A stretch of 64,000 nt of DNA from Bradyrhizobium sp. AZCC 2262 (GTDB lineage: Bacteria; Pseudomonadota; Alphaproteobacteria; Rhizobiales; Xanthobacteraceae): positions 8,928,001 through 8,992,000 of the forward strand of contig NZ_JAZHRT010000001.1 of NCBI RefSeq assembly GCF_036924535.1, given 5' to 3'. A model generated the notes under the pieces. That model was not told the DNA's origin. It made no database searches and saw only the letters and a program-made list of their open reading frames with translations. The position numbers and the translations under genes are program-made. Shown here piece by piece: positions 42,791-50,787 of the stretch. Every line of letters starts with the position of its first letter. Within the stretch, counting starts at the first letter, position 1.

Positions 42791-43726
42791 TCAGTAATCC
42801 CAGATGGCCGGTACCCAACGAAAGGCGTCGCCGGCGATCGCGACATGGCCGACGGATGGGAACGGCATATGAGTGGCCACCAGCAGCGCGCCGGTCTCAG
42901 CCAGCTCCCGCAAAAGACCGATACGAACGCGGGCCGCTTCCTCGGGGTCGTGTTCGAAGCCGTTGTACCACCCGGGGTGTTCGAACCCGACCTGGAACAC
43001 GAGGTCTCCGGCGAACGTCAGGCGCTCGCCGCCGGACGCCAGGCGGACCACGCTGTGCCCGGGGGTGTGACCGCCGGTACGATGGACGACCACCCCCGGC
43101 GCCACCTCGTACTCCTCCTCGAAGAGCCGCAGCTGGCTGCGGTACTCTTTCACGAACCGCTTGGCGGTCGCCCGAAGTGCATCCGGGAAGCCCGGCGGCA
43201 TGGAGACGCGGGAGAAATCAGGCGCCTCCCAGAATTTGACCTCGGCGGCCGCCACGTGGATCCGCAGGTCCGGACGGAGCCGCTCCTTCACCCCGTCGAC
43301 GAGCAGCCCGCCAACGTGATCCATGTGCATGTGGGTAAGCACCACATCGGTCACGGATGCGAGGTCGATGCCGGCGGCCTCCAGTCGATGGATCAACTGC
43401 CCGGCCCGCGGCAAGGGGAACTCCGCCCCCATTCCAGCGTCGATGAGTATGGTCCGGCCGCCGCTACGCACCACGACCACGTTCAGCGCCCAATCGAAAG
43501 CGTCCGGCGGCAGGAAATTGTCTTTTAGCCAAGCCGCCCGGACAGCCGGTTCGGCGTTGTGGGCCAACATCGCGCCTGGAAGCGTTAGCACTCCATCGCT
43601 GACCACCATTACGTCGATCTCGCCGACCCGCACCGCGTAGCGCGACGGAACCAACTCTTCGGGCCCTGGTCTGCCGGGGTGTGAGGTGATGTTTGGGTTG
43701 ATGTTTGTCGCTTGCATCATGGTCAT
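42791..43726 (-). CDS. MBL-fold metallo-hydrolase
   Basis: A 311-residue hydrolase. Metal ligands are clear: THMHMDHVGGLL (HxHxDH), HTPGHSVVRL, FAGDLVF and the late His in LLVATHMPFPSVGH. The N-terminus MTMMQATNINPN is chosen at 43726 because CAGGAGAGAACC lies before it; a second ATG is six codons upstream. It resembles the AHL-lactonase/quorum-quenching and alkyl-sulfatase-like branch, but the substrate is unknown. It is 87 bases downstream of the NDH-2-like gene on the same strand. Confidence 0.9.
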   Translation of the reverse strand: MTMMQATNINPNITSHPGRPGPEELVPSRYAVRVGEIDVMVVSDGVLTLPGAMLAHNAEPAVRAAWLKDNFLPPDAFDWALNVVVVRSGGRTILIDAGMGAEFPLPRAGQLIHRLEAAGIDLASVTDVVLTHMHMDHVGGLLVDGVKERLRPDLRIHVAAAEVKFWEAPDFSRVSMPPGFPDALRATAKRFVKEYRSQLRLFEEEYEVAPGVVVHRTGGHTPGHSVVRLASGGERLTFAGDLVFQVGFEHPGWYNGFEHDPEEAARVRIGLLRELAETGALLVATHMPFPSVGHVAIAGDAFRWVPAIWDY

Positions 43727-43813
43727 GGTTCTCTCCTGCTTCATGGTAAAAAGGCTCGTGGCTGGCTCGGTTGAAGCAGGCCGCGCAGCCAGCGGGCGCG
43801 GCCTGCATCGCGT

Positions 43814-45019
43814 CTAGAGGTCAGTCACGCGTTCCGGATCGGCCGACGCGAGCGCGGCGGCACGCTCGGCCTTCGGCGGGTAGATCCAGACGGTGTTGAT
43901 CTCCTGCTTGGTCTTCTTGGCGACGTCGCCGACCATCTCCACCTTGCGCTCCCAGCCGCGCGTGAACAGCGCGCCGGCGTCGCCGAGATCGAGACAGGTC
44001 ACGTAGGCCTTCTGGTGGTAGGGCCTGGTAGGAACGCCCAGCAGTTCGGCTGCGGCATTGTTGCCGGCAAAGGCGCCCATCCGTGTCGCGTGCTGGCACG
44101 ACATCAAGGCGTAGTTGCCATCGTAGTCGCAGGCGGCACGGGCGGCGTCGCCGGTGGCGAAGACGCCCTGGACGCCCGGCACGCGCAGATCGCGGTCGAC
44201 CAGCAGCCGGCCGGAATTGTCGCGCTCGGCGGGGATCTGCGCGGTCAGGGGAGCGGCGCGAATGCCCGCTGCCCAGATCACGGTCTCGGCTTCGATGTGT
44301 TCGCCGCTCGACAGCGTGACGCCGGATGCATCGAGCGAGGCGACGCCGGCGCCGAGGCGAGTTTCCACACCAAGCTTGCGCAGGGCGTCCTCGATAACAG
44401 GGCGAGGACCTGCGCCCATGTCGGGTGCGATCGCGCCGTTGCGTTCGACGATGATGACGCGGGTCCCGGCATCCTTGCCGAGGATCTCGCGAAGCCGCGC
44501 CGGCATTTCTGTAGCCGCCTCGATGCCGGTGAAGCCGCCGCCGGCCACGACGACCGTGTCGCGTCCGTTCATGGCCGGCCGCTTCGCGAGCCCATGCAGG
44601 TGCTTGTCGAGGGCAACCGCATCATCGAGCGAGTCGACGGCGAAGCCGTGCTCGGCAAGGCCGGGAATGTTCGGACGGAACAGCCGGCTGCCGGTGGCCA
44701 CGACCAGGCGGTCGTAGGAGAGCGACTTCCGCTTGCCCTTGGCGGCGGCGATCTGAAGCGAGCGGGACTTGGTGTCGATCGCTTCAACGCTGCCTTGCAC
44801 ATAGACGACGTCGATGGCCTTGAGCACATCGAGCAGCGGCGCGGTGAGCGTCTCGGGCTTCGGCTCATAGAGACGCGGGCGAACCACCAGCGTCGGCTCG
44901 GGTGCGACCAGCGCGATCTCGAATTCGTCAGGCGAGACGCCCTGGATCTCGCGCAGGCGGGCAGCAGAAAGGGCAGCATACATGCCGGCGAAGCCGGCGC
45001 CGATGATAACTAATCGCAT
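43814..45019 (-). CDS. NDH-2-like FAD/NAD(P)-dependent oxidoreductase
   Basis: A 401-residue flavoprotein: FAD site RLVIIGAGFAGMYAALSAA, YDRLVVATGSRLFRP, the NAD site DTVVVAGGGFTGIEAATEM, TVIWAAGIRAAPLTAQ and GVFATGDAARAACDY. The layout matches type II NADH:quinone dehydrogenases; the C-terminal amphipathic helix of true NDH-2 is short here. GAGGAGAACGTCAT precedes the ATG. It is likely the head gene of an operon with the MBL hydrolase. Confidence 0.9.
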   Translation of the reverse strand: MRLVIIGAGFAGMYAALSAARLREIQGVSPDEFEIALVAPEPTLVVRPRLYEPKPETLTAPLLDVLKAIDVVYVQGSVEAIDTKSRSLQIAAAKGKRKSLSYDRLVVATGSRLFRPNIPGLAEHGFAVDSLDDAVALDKHLHGLAKRPAMNGRDTVVVAGGGFTGIEAATEMPARLREILGKDAGTRVIIVERNGAIAPDMGAGPRPVIEDALRKLGVETRLGAGVASLDASGVTLSSGEHIEAETVIWAAGIRAAPLTAQIPAERDNSGRLLVDRDLRVPGVQGVFATGDAARAACDYDGNYALMSCQHATRMGAFAGNNAAAELLGVPTRPYHQKAYVTCLDLGDAGALFTRGWERKVEMVGDVAKKTKQEINTVWIYPPKAERAAALASADPERVTDL

Positions 45020-45094
45020 ATGACGTTCTCCTCTGGTTGGGTCTTCTCAGTACAGGCGCGTTGCGGCCGCCGCCTCCGAGGTGCGGCAAGACTT

Positions 45095-45109
45095 GTTGCG
45101 GTCCGCAAC
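45095..45109. promoter_or_regulatory. Candidate operator dyad before the NDH-2-like gene
   Basis: GTTGCGG-T-CCGCAAC is a perfect dyad 76 bases upstream of the ATG at 45019. It could be an operator or a leader hairpin. Neighbouring AraC genes make a regulatory role plausible but unproven. Confidence 0.4.
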
Positions 45110-45141
45110 GACGCCAATGCGTGAAATGAAATCGCAGGCTC

Positions 45142-45435
45142 TTAGGGGGCGATGCAGCTGGGCGACGGCGAACCTGGCGGCCAGCCCTGGCGGAAGACGA
45201 CCGGCTGCATGGACTTGCGGCCCCAGTCTTCATAGGGAAGACGTGAGCTATCCCTGGTCATGATTGAAATCAGCGGCTGCGCGCGTTGCGCGGATTGCGG
45301 CGGGATTTCCACCTCCTCTCCCGCCGCTGAAGTGAAGCGGATGGCCAGCGAAAGTCCGTACACGACCGCGGTCACGAGGCCCCTTCGTGATGACGTGATT
45401 GCCAGCCGGCTGACGAAGTTTTTCCCGATCATCAT
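45142..45435 (-). CDS. Small exported hypothetical protein
   Basis: A 97-residue protein starting MMIGKNFVSRLAITSSRRG with GGAGACAA upstream. A hydrophobic stretch (LVTAVVYGLSLAIRFTSAAG) could act as signal or anchor, and the C-terminus is Pro/Ser-rich and ends SPSCIAP. It lies between the AraC and NDH-2-like genes in the same direction. I do not recognise it. Confidence 0.5.
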   Translation of the reverse strand: MMIGKNFVSRLAITSSRRGLVTAVVYGLSLAIRFTSAAGEEVEIPPQSAQRAQPLISIMTRDSSRLPYEDWGRKSMQPVVFRQGWPPGSPSPSCIAP

Positions 45436-45529
45436 TTGTCTCCGTGCGTGTTTTGGACATGGTGGTGGTCTAACTGATCAGGTCTGCCGCTGCCCCAGAG
45501 CGATTGCCGTCGCTGTAGAGCGATTGCTG

Positions 45530-46486
45530 CTAACGCATGCGCCTCCGCCAATCGCTCGGGGTTTCGCCGGTCAGCTTTCTGAATGCCGCAGCGAAGGCAG
45601 TCTGCGAGGAGTAGCCAAGCGCCGCTGCGATCGAGACGACCGAATCGTCGGTGTCGCGCAGCATCTTCATGGCCTGCTCGAGCCGGTGCTGGCGCAGCCA
45701 GGCATGCGGCGAGAGCCCCGTGCTCTCCTTGAAGGCGCGGCAGAAGTGAAAGCGCGACAGGCCGGCATCCGAAGCCAGCGCCGCAAGGGAGACGTCCGTA
45801 TCGTCGCCCGAGCGCAAGCGCTCGATCGTGCGGCGCAACGCGATTGGCGCAAGGCCACCCAGCGCTGGCTGAAAGACGGCAGGCGCACCGGCATGTGCAG
45901 CAAGGAGGCGGGTGGCGAGAAGATCATTGAGCTGATGCCGGAACAGCGCATCCAGCGCCGCGCTGCCTTCAATCGCATCCGATGCGCTTATGAGCAGGCG
46001 GGATGTGATGGGATCGGAATGCCCCGTTCGCTCGAGCAACTCGGCCGGAGCCGACGTGTCGGCTTCACCAGCAACGCGCTCGAGCGTCCTGTGAGGAAAG
46101 TAGAGCTGCACGACGTTGACGGGCCCCGGAATGTCCCAGCGGGCGCTTGAGCCGGCCGGAATGATCGTCACGACTCCGGTGCGCGCCGTTCCAATCGCAG
46201 CGGATTTTCCGTTGCGCCGCTCCAGTCGCTGCACGCCGCTGGGATATGTCATGATGACGTGATCGGCCATCGGCGCGACGACGTCATGCAACGCGCCGTG
46301 CTTCCAGTGGGCGATGGAGCCGCTGGCCGGGTCCGAAGCCATGCTGACCGGTGCGGTCTTGAGCACGCGCGCCATCTCCACATCGGCGGGGCGCGCCTCG
46401 CCGTTCAGCGGGAAATGCCGGGTCGTCCCGGAAGTGCCGGACTGGATCTGCTGCAGAACGTCGCGCGGGATTGGCGTGCAGCTCAT
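45530..46486 (-). CDS. AraC-family regulator with N-terminal cupin-type domain
   Basis: A 318-residue regulator. The C-terminal 100 residues contain two HTH motifs (VSLAALASDAGLSRFHFCRA and DDSVVSIAAALGYSSQTAFA) and end GETPSDWRRRMR. The N-terminal half (VVTIIPAGSSARWDIPGPVN) looks like an AraC effector domain. The start at 46486 has GAGGACATTGACC upstream. A 38-bp sequence found again before the catalase-like gene lies 78 bases upstream. It is divergent from a second AraC gene. Confidence 0.9.
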   Translation of the reverse strand: MSCTPIPRDVLQQIQSGTSGTTRHFPLNGEARPADVEMARVLKTAPVSMASDPASGSIAHWKHGALHDVVAPMADHVIMTYPSGVQRLERRNGKSAAIGTARTGVVTIIPAGSSARWDIPGPVNVVQLYFPHRTLERVAGEADTSAPAELLERTGHSDPITSRLLISASDAIEGSAALDALFRHQLNDLLATRLLAAHAGAPAVFQPALGGLAPIALRRTIERLRSGDDTDVSLAALASDAGLSRFHFCRAFKESTGLSPHAWLRQHRLEQAMKMLRDTDDSVVSIAAALGYSSQTAFAAAFRKLTGETPSDWRRRMR

Positions 46487-46865
46487 GGTCAATGTCCTCG
46501 CCGTTGAGAAGCACTTCGAATTGAGCGTGTTCGGCGCGCGTTCTAGGCGCTGTGAAGGTCCATCGTCTTTCCCAAAGCCGCCATGCTTTGTCCGAACCTG
46601 CTGCAAGCGGCGATCACGCGTGTGCGACCAAAGTCGCACGGCGAACCGCCGCGGCGTGCCGTCGGAAAACCGGGCGCCGGGTGGCATTGCTACGAATGGA
46701 CAACCGCGCTCACATTCTTGTGTAAGTGGTTGGGCTTTGCGTCATAAAACCGCCACGCTGCCGCTTCGGATGAACAACTGGACGGCCGCGCAGTGATGTC
46801 GGATAATGGTACTCACCTCGCACGCGAGCGAGTTTCGGCTTATCCTCATTGATGAGATCATCTAG
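46487..46865. other. 379-base divergent control region between two AraC genes
   Basis: No gene is seen. It must hold the promoters of both AraC genes and contains one copy of the shared 38-bp element (46564-46601). An inverted pair GTGTGCGAC / GTCGCACGG lies near 46620-46644. Confidence 0.6.
46564..46601 (-). promoter_or_regulatory. Shared 38-bp upstream element, copy 1
   Basis: This stretch matches 48847-48884 at 32 of 38 positions without gaps. Conserved cores on the plus strand are CGTCTTTCCC, CCATGC and TTGTCCGA. Both copies lie upstream of leftward genes (AraC here, catalase-like there), so a common regulator binding site is likely. Confidence 0.55.
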
Positions 46866-47798
46866 ATGGCACAGGCGGGCGCCTTCGGGCGGAGGCTAGG
46901 GCAGTTCTTGCACTTGAAGGATGCGCCGCCTTCGCTGATGACGCGTTCCTTGCGCAGCATCGAACTCGCCGTGACCGAGACCCGTGATGATAATCCCGTG
47001 CCCGGCCTCTCCGGCTCACTTGCTCTTGAGGACGCCTTTCTGGTCAGCCTGAAACTTCATGACTACCCGGACTGCGAGCTCTGGGAGCACGGGAAATGCG
47101 TCATGAAGAGGGATGTCCGGGCCGGCGCGACGTATCTGTACGACCTCAAGCGCGATCCGCGCTATGTGATCGACAAGCCGTTCCATTCCCTGTTCTTCTA
47201 TCTTCCTCGCTCGGCGCTCGACGGCATATCCGAGCAGTCAGGCGCGCGGCGCATTGGTGAGATCGCCTGCGAACTCGGCGTCGGTCATGACGATGCGATC
47301 ATTCGCCAGGTCGGCGCTTCGTTCCTGGAAGGGCTGCGCCGGCCGGCCGAGACCAATCAGCTCTTCATCGATCACATGCTGCTCGCGCTCACCGCGCACG
47401 TTGCCCAGGCTTATGGGGGATTGCAGCGCCCCGCCGAACTGGCCCGCGGCGGTCTTGCGTCCTGGCAGGTCAAGCGCGCTTGCGAAAAGCTCGAATCCGA
47501 TCTCGGCGGAAAAATCTCGCTGGAGCAGATCGCGGCGGATTTCGATCTTTCGGTCAGCCATTTCTCGCGTGCATTCCGCGTCTCTACCGGCCTGCCGCCC
47601 CACCAATGGCTGCTGCGCCAGCGCGTGAATACGGCCAAGCAGTTGATGGGCGTGCGCGACCTGCCCCTGTCGGAGATTGCGATATCGGCCGGGTTCGCCA
47701 ATCAAAGCCATTTCACGCGGGTGTTTTCTTCGGTGGTCGGCGTCAGCCCGGCGGCATGGCGCCGCGAAACGCAGGGCGCACCGGAAAGCGAAACCTGA
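46866..47798 (+). CDS. AraC-family regulator
   Basis: A 310-residue regulator. C-terminal HTH pair: ISLEQIAADFDLSVSHFSRA and LPLSEIAISAGFANQSHFTR, ending VGVSPAAWRRE. The N-terminal half includes SLALEDAFLVSLKLHDYPDC and resembles AraC proteins of rhizobia that sense small molecules. It faces away from the first AraC gene and is convergent with the catalase-like gene, 68 bases away, with a palindromic repeat between. Confidence 0.9.
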   Translation: MAQAGAFGRRLGQFLHLKDAPPSLMTRSLRSIELAVTETRDDNPVPGLSGSLALEDAFLVSLKLHDYPDCELWEHGKCVMKRDVRAGATYLYDLKRDPRYVIDKPFHSLFFYLPRSALDGISEQSGARRIGEIACELGVGHDDAIIRQVGASFLEGLRRPAETNQLFIDHMLLALTAHVAQAYGGLQRPAELARGGLASWQVKRACEKLESDLGGKISLEQIAADFDLSVSHFSRAFRVSTGLPPHQWLLRQRVNTAKQLMGVRDLPLSEIAISAGFANQSHFTRVFSSVVGVSPAAWRRETQGAPESET

Positions 47799-47809
47799 CG
47801 TTCTGGTTT

Positions 47810-47860
47810 TGGCGCGTTTTCTTCACGCGAACCGGTATTCGCTTCGCTTGAAAACGCTTT
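47810..47860. repeat. AAAGCGTTTTC-type palindromic repeat, copy 3
   Basis: GGCGCGTTTTCTTCACGCGA-ACCGGT-ATTCGCTTCGCTTGAAAACGC lies between the convergent AraC and catalase-like genes and can form a long hairpin, so it may serve as a bidirectional terminator. Confidence 0.75.
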
Positions 47861-47866
47861 GCCGGA

Positions 47867-48835
47867 TCAGCGACGTCTGGTCTGCGAGATCGCGTAGGCG
47901 GCGCAGCGCGCCGCAAACATCTCGTCCGGCGGACGCCCGATGCCTTCGGCAAGGTTGGCCGGATTGAAAACGGCGTCGTCGCACACATCGTTTGTTTCGA
48001 CGCCGGTGACCACGATCGTTCCCAGCCGCAAAGCTTCGCGCGCGTTCTCGTCAGGCCACCGGATGGTGACATCCATGACGGGGTCGCCGGGACGGTCGAG
48101 CAGCGCCATCACGCTGAACCTGATGTCGCGGGCGACGATCCGGGAGTCGATGTCACCGTGCAGGAGGTCGGGAGGCTTCGCGGTCGTCTCGTTCGCGGTC
48201 TGCCGGCCTTCTTCGCCGACCGGCATGACCTTGAACTTGATGAACCGTGTCTCGCCTTTTGAATTCGTGGCGGGAAATGCGTGCACCCCCCAATAGGTCG
48301 TGCCGGCAAGACTTGCGGGCAACGGATGCGCAGCGATGTAGTCCGCCTGATGCAGCGTTTCAGGATTGCTGGCGGAGAATGCCTCGACCTTCTCCCAATC
48401 CGGCTCGCCGTCCGGTCCTAGAATGCGTGCCGCAAGGAAAGCCAGCATCTGATCGAGCGTCCTGGCAAAATGAACCGGGGCGCTTTGCGTGAAAATGTCC
48501 GAGCGCTGACCGTCGCTGCCGAGCCGGAAGCTGAAGCCGCGCAGCAGGAGTTCCGTGTTGGCCGCCGCCGGATTGCCGTCGTCCAATGAGAAGCGCGCCA
48601 GCACGCGCGATGGCTTGGTGAAGCTGCGGGATTTCGTGATCTCCCGGGCCTGATCGGAGGGGACGTAGGTACCCCGAACGCATCGGCCCCAGGCGAAGCT
48701 CGCGCGAGTCCCTGGCCGCAGACCGGCTGCAGCCTTCAGCGCGTCGATAATGGATGCCGGTGTGGCAACACCGCTGGGAAACCTGGGCAGGACGGAACCT
48801 TGGGCTCGAACGTTGGAGCCCTGCTTTTGGCGCAA
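47867..48835 (-). CDS. Catalase-related (SrpA-type) haem protein with altered distal site
   Basis: About 322 residues if the TTG at 48835 is used; the start is uncertain because no ATG lies near the domain and the frame stays open to 49066. The domain begins SIIDALKAAAGLRPGTRASF. Family features include RVLARFSLDDGNPAAAN, QSAPVHFARTLDQMLAFLAA, and the C-terminal proximal-Tyr segment AAYAISQTRRR. Where relatives have ASHAKG with the distal His, this protein has ASFAWG, Phe for His. It may therefore not act as a peroxidase in the usual way. A CTG at 48790 is another possible start. Confidence 0.75.
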   Translation of the reverse strand: MRQKQGSNVRAQGSVLPRFPSGVATPASIIDALKAAAGLRPGTRASFAWGRCVRGTYVPSDQAREITKSRSFTKPSRVLARFSLDDGNPAAANTELLLRGFSFRLGSDGQRSDIFTQSAPVHFARTLDQMLAFLAARILGPDGEPDWEKVEAFSASNPETLHQADYIAAHPLPASLAGTTYWGVHAFPATNSKGETRFIKFKVMPVGEEGRQTANETTAKPPDLLHGDIDSRIVARDIRFSVMALLDRPGDPVMDVTIRWPDENAREALRLGTIVVTGVETNDVCDDAVFNPANLAEGIGRPPDEMFAARCAAYAISQTRRR

Positions 48836-48846
48836 GGCAAGCCGAG

Positions 48847-48884
48847 CGTCTTTCCCGAAGCGACCATGCCTTGTCCGATTCTGC
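48847..48884 (-). promoter_or_regulatory. Shared 38-bp upstream element, copy 2
   Basis: Second copy of the element at 46564-46601 (32 of 38 identical). It lies just upstream of the most probable start of the catalase-like gene. Confidence 0.55.
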
Positions 48885-49131
48885 GACGAAACTTGCCGAT
48901 GGCAGCTCGCCCGATCGGAACCCCTTTCTTGAGCGGTGTTGCGCCATACAAAGCGGACGCTTCGTAAGCGGCGCTCAAAATCCGCGCGCGTGAGCTGCGA
49001 CGCGAACGAACGTCCACACCGTCCGAAATGGTTGTGAGCCTGGGCGTCGCGGGAAGCCGTCGACACCCATGGCAGCGATCATGATGCGTCGGACTGAACG
49101 ATTCGTGGCGCTTGCCGCGCGAAGAACCGGC

Positions 49132-50625
49132 TTACCAGGTGAACGGACTTCCGAAAGGCGAGCGCCAGAACGTGCGCGAGTGCGCGTAGCTCCCCGGACT
49201 GCGTCGCCGCCGCTTGATGCCGCCTTGCGGCTCGCCGCTCAACAGCACCACGAATTCCGTTCCCTTGCCGGTTTCCGAACTCAACGCCTCGTCCGTGACG
49301 ATCAGGGAAGATCGCGGCGTAATGTTACCGATGCGATCCAGTACGTCCTGCGGAATGGTGATGCGGTCGAGCGCGGCCTTTGCGCTGTCCGGGTCCGCAG
49401 GCGCCGGCTCAAGGTCGCGGCCGCTACTCCCGCGCGCCCGGTCTGGCGGCTCAACCGCGCCATTTGGCGGACGTCCACCGCGCAATGAGACGACGCTCCA
49501 TCGCAAGTTGGCGTCGTCGGTCGTGCGCTCGATGGCGGTGAAGACATGCGTGCCGATGGGACGATCGGGATCTGCGATCGTGACCGGACCTTCAAAGACG
49601 GACGCAAGGGCTTGCCGGACATAAAGCCGCTGGGTCTTGCGGCTGATCAACACCGATATCGGCTGGAGTTCGCGCGCGATCTGGCGGGCCGCCTCGGCTG
49701 CCTTGACCCGCGCGGTCTCCGCCGCGGCGGCGGCTTCACGCGCGGACGTGGCGGCATCGAGCCTCAGTTGCATATCCACGTTGGCGACGTCCCATTGCAG
49801 CTGCAGCTCGGCGATTTTGGCGACCGCCTGCGCCTTGGCGTCCTCAGCCTGCTCTTTTGCTTCCGCCGAGATGCCGGAGCCAAGCTTGGTCTCGGCGGCC
49901 GCCAATTGCGCCTCGGCTCTGCGCTTCAGATTTTCCGCCGCGCGAACCGGCACCTTGGCCTGCGTGGCGTCCCGCAAGGCCGTCCCGGCGGCTATTCGCG
50001 CCTCGGTCGCTTTCCTCGCCGCCTCTTGCGCTTCCGCGGTACGGGAGGCGGCCAGGGCGGCGGCGCCGGGCTTCGGTTGGAACAGAAGCGGATGAGCGAT
50101 CTCAACGGGCGCCACGTCGCCCGGCGCCACGATCACCCGCATGCCCATCGTGGTCTCGTCGAACAGGCGTTCGGCGAAGTCGAAGGGCAGGCGGATACAG
50201 CCATGGGACGCCGGACGCCCGGGCAGGACGCCGCCATGGAGCGCGATGCCCGACCAGGTGATGCGTTGCATGTGCGGCATGAAGGCGTCGTCATAGAGGT
50301 TCGAGTAATGCTCCTCGACCTTCTGGATGACGCTGAAGATGCCGGCGGGGGTCTCGCGTCCCTTGGTACCGCTCGATACCGGCGCCCGCAGGATCCATCC
50401 CTTGGAATCGTAGATGGTGATCCGCTGGCTGCGGAGCGAAACGATGGCCATGGTCGGCTCGCCGGCGCTGCGCGACTGAATGGACTCGATCGGGCGTTCG
50501 CTCCGGCCGCTTCTGGCGCTCGCATCGTTCCCCGCCGCGATCAGCACGGCCAGACCCGCAACGGCAAGACATGCGGTCCGCAGCCGCTTCTGCCTGCACT
50601 CCGGATTTACGCCACGAGACCTCAT
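49132..50625 (-). CDS. L,D-transpeptidase (YkuD) with a second degenerate YkuD-like half
   Basis: A 497-residue exported protein starting MRSRGVNPECRQKRLRTACL; an upstream ATG at 50724 would add 33 unlikely residues. After the signal, a YkuD domain carries ALHGGVLPGRPASHGCIRLP with catalytic Cys in SHGCxR. Residues about 215-345 form an Ala/Glu/Lys-rich coiled coil. The C-terminal part (ISVLISRKTQRLYVRQALAS, then DRPIGTHVFTAIER) repeats the start of a YkuD fold but has no SHGC, so it is a non-catalytic repeat. It may cross-link peptidoglycan or attach outer-membrane proteins. Confidence 0.88.
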   Translation of the reverse strand: MRSRGVNPECRQKRLRTACLAVAGLAVLIAAGNDASARSGRSERPIESIQSRSAGEPTMAIVSLRSQRITIYDSKGWILRAPVSSGTKGRETPAGIFSVIQKVEEHYSNLYDDAFMPHMQRITWSGIALHGGVLPGRPASHGCIRLPFDFAERLFDETTMGMRVIVAPGDVAPVEIAHPLLFQPKPGAAALAASRTAEAQEAARKATEARIAAGTALRDATQAKVPVRAAENLKRRAEAQLAAAETKLGSGISAEAKEQAEDAKAQAVAKIAELQLQWDVANVDMQLRLDAATSAREAAAAAETARVKAAEAARQIARELQPISVLISRKTQRLYVRQALASVFEGPVTIADPDRPIGTHVFTAIERTTDDANLRWSVVSLRGGRPPNGAVEPPDRARGSSGRDLEPAPADPDSAKAALDRITIPQDVLDRIGNITPRSSLIVTDEALSSETGKGTEFVVLLSGEPQGGIKRRRRSPGSYAHSRTFWRSPFGSPFTW

Positions 50626-50787
50626 GCGCGTCCCAGTTGATCGGGTCAACGCCAGCCTGCACTCACGTCCATTGAGAACGTAGCGCCATTCGATCGGCCT
50701 TGCCAACCTGGAACTAACGTTCATGGACCCGCGTCGCGCACCGCACCGCTGTCCGTCACGCGCCGGCGCATGAACCGATCGTCAGCG

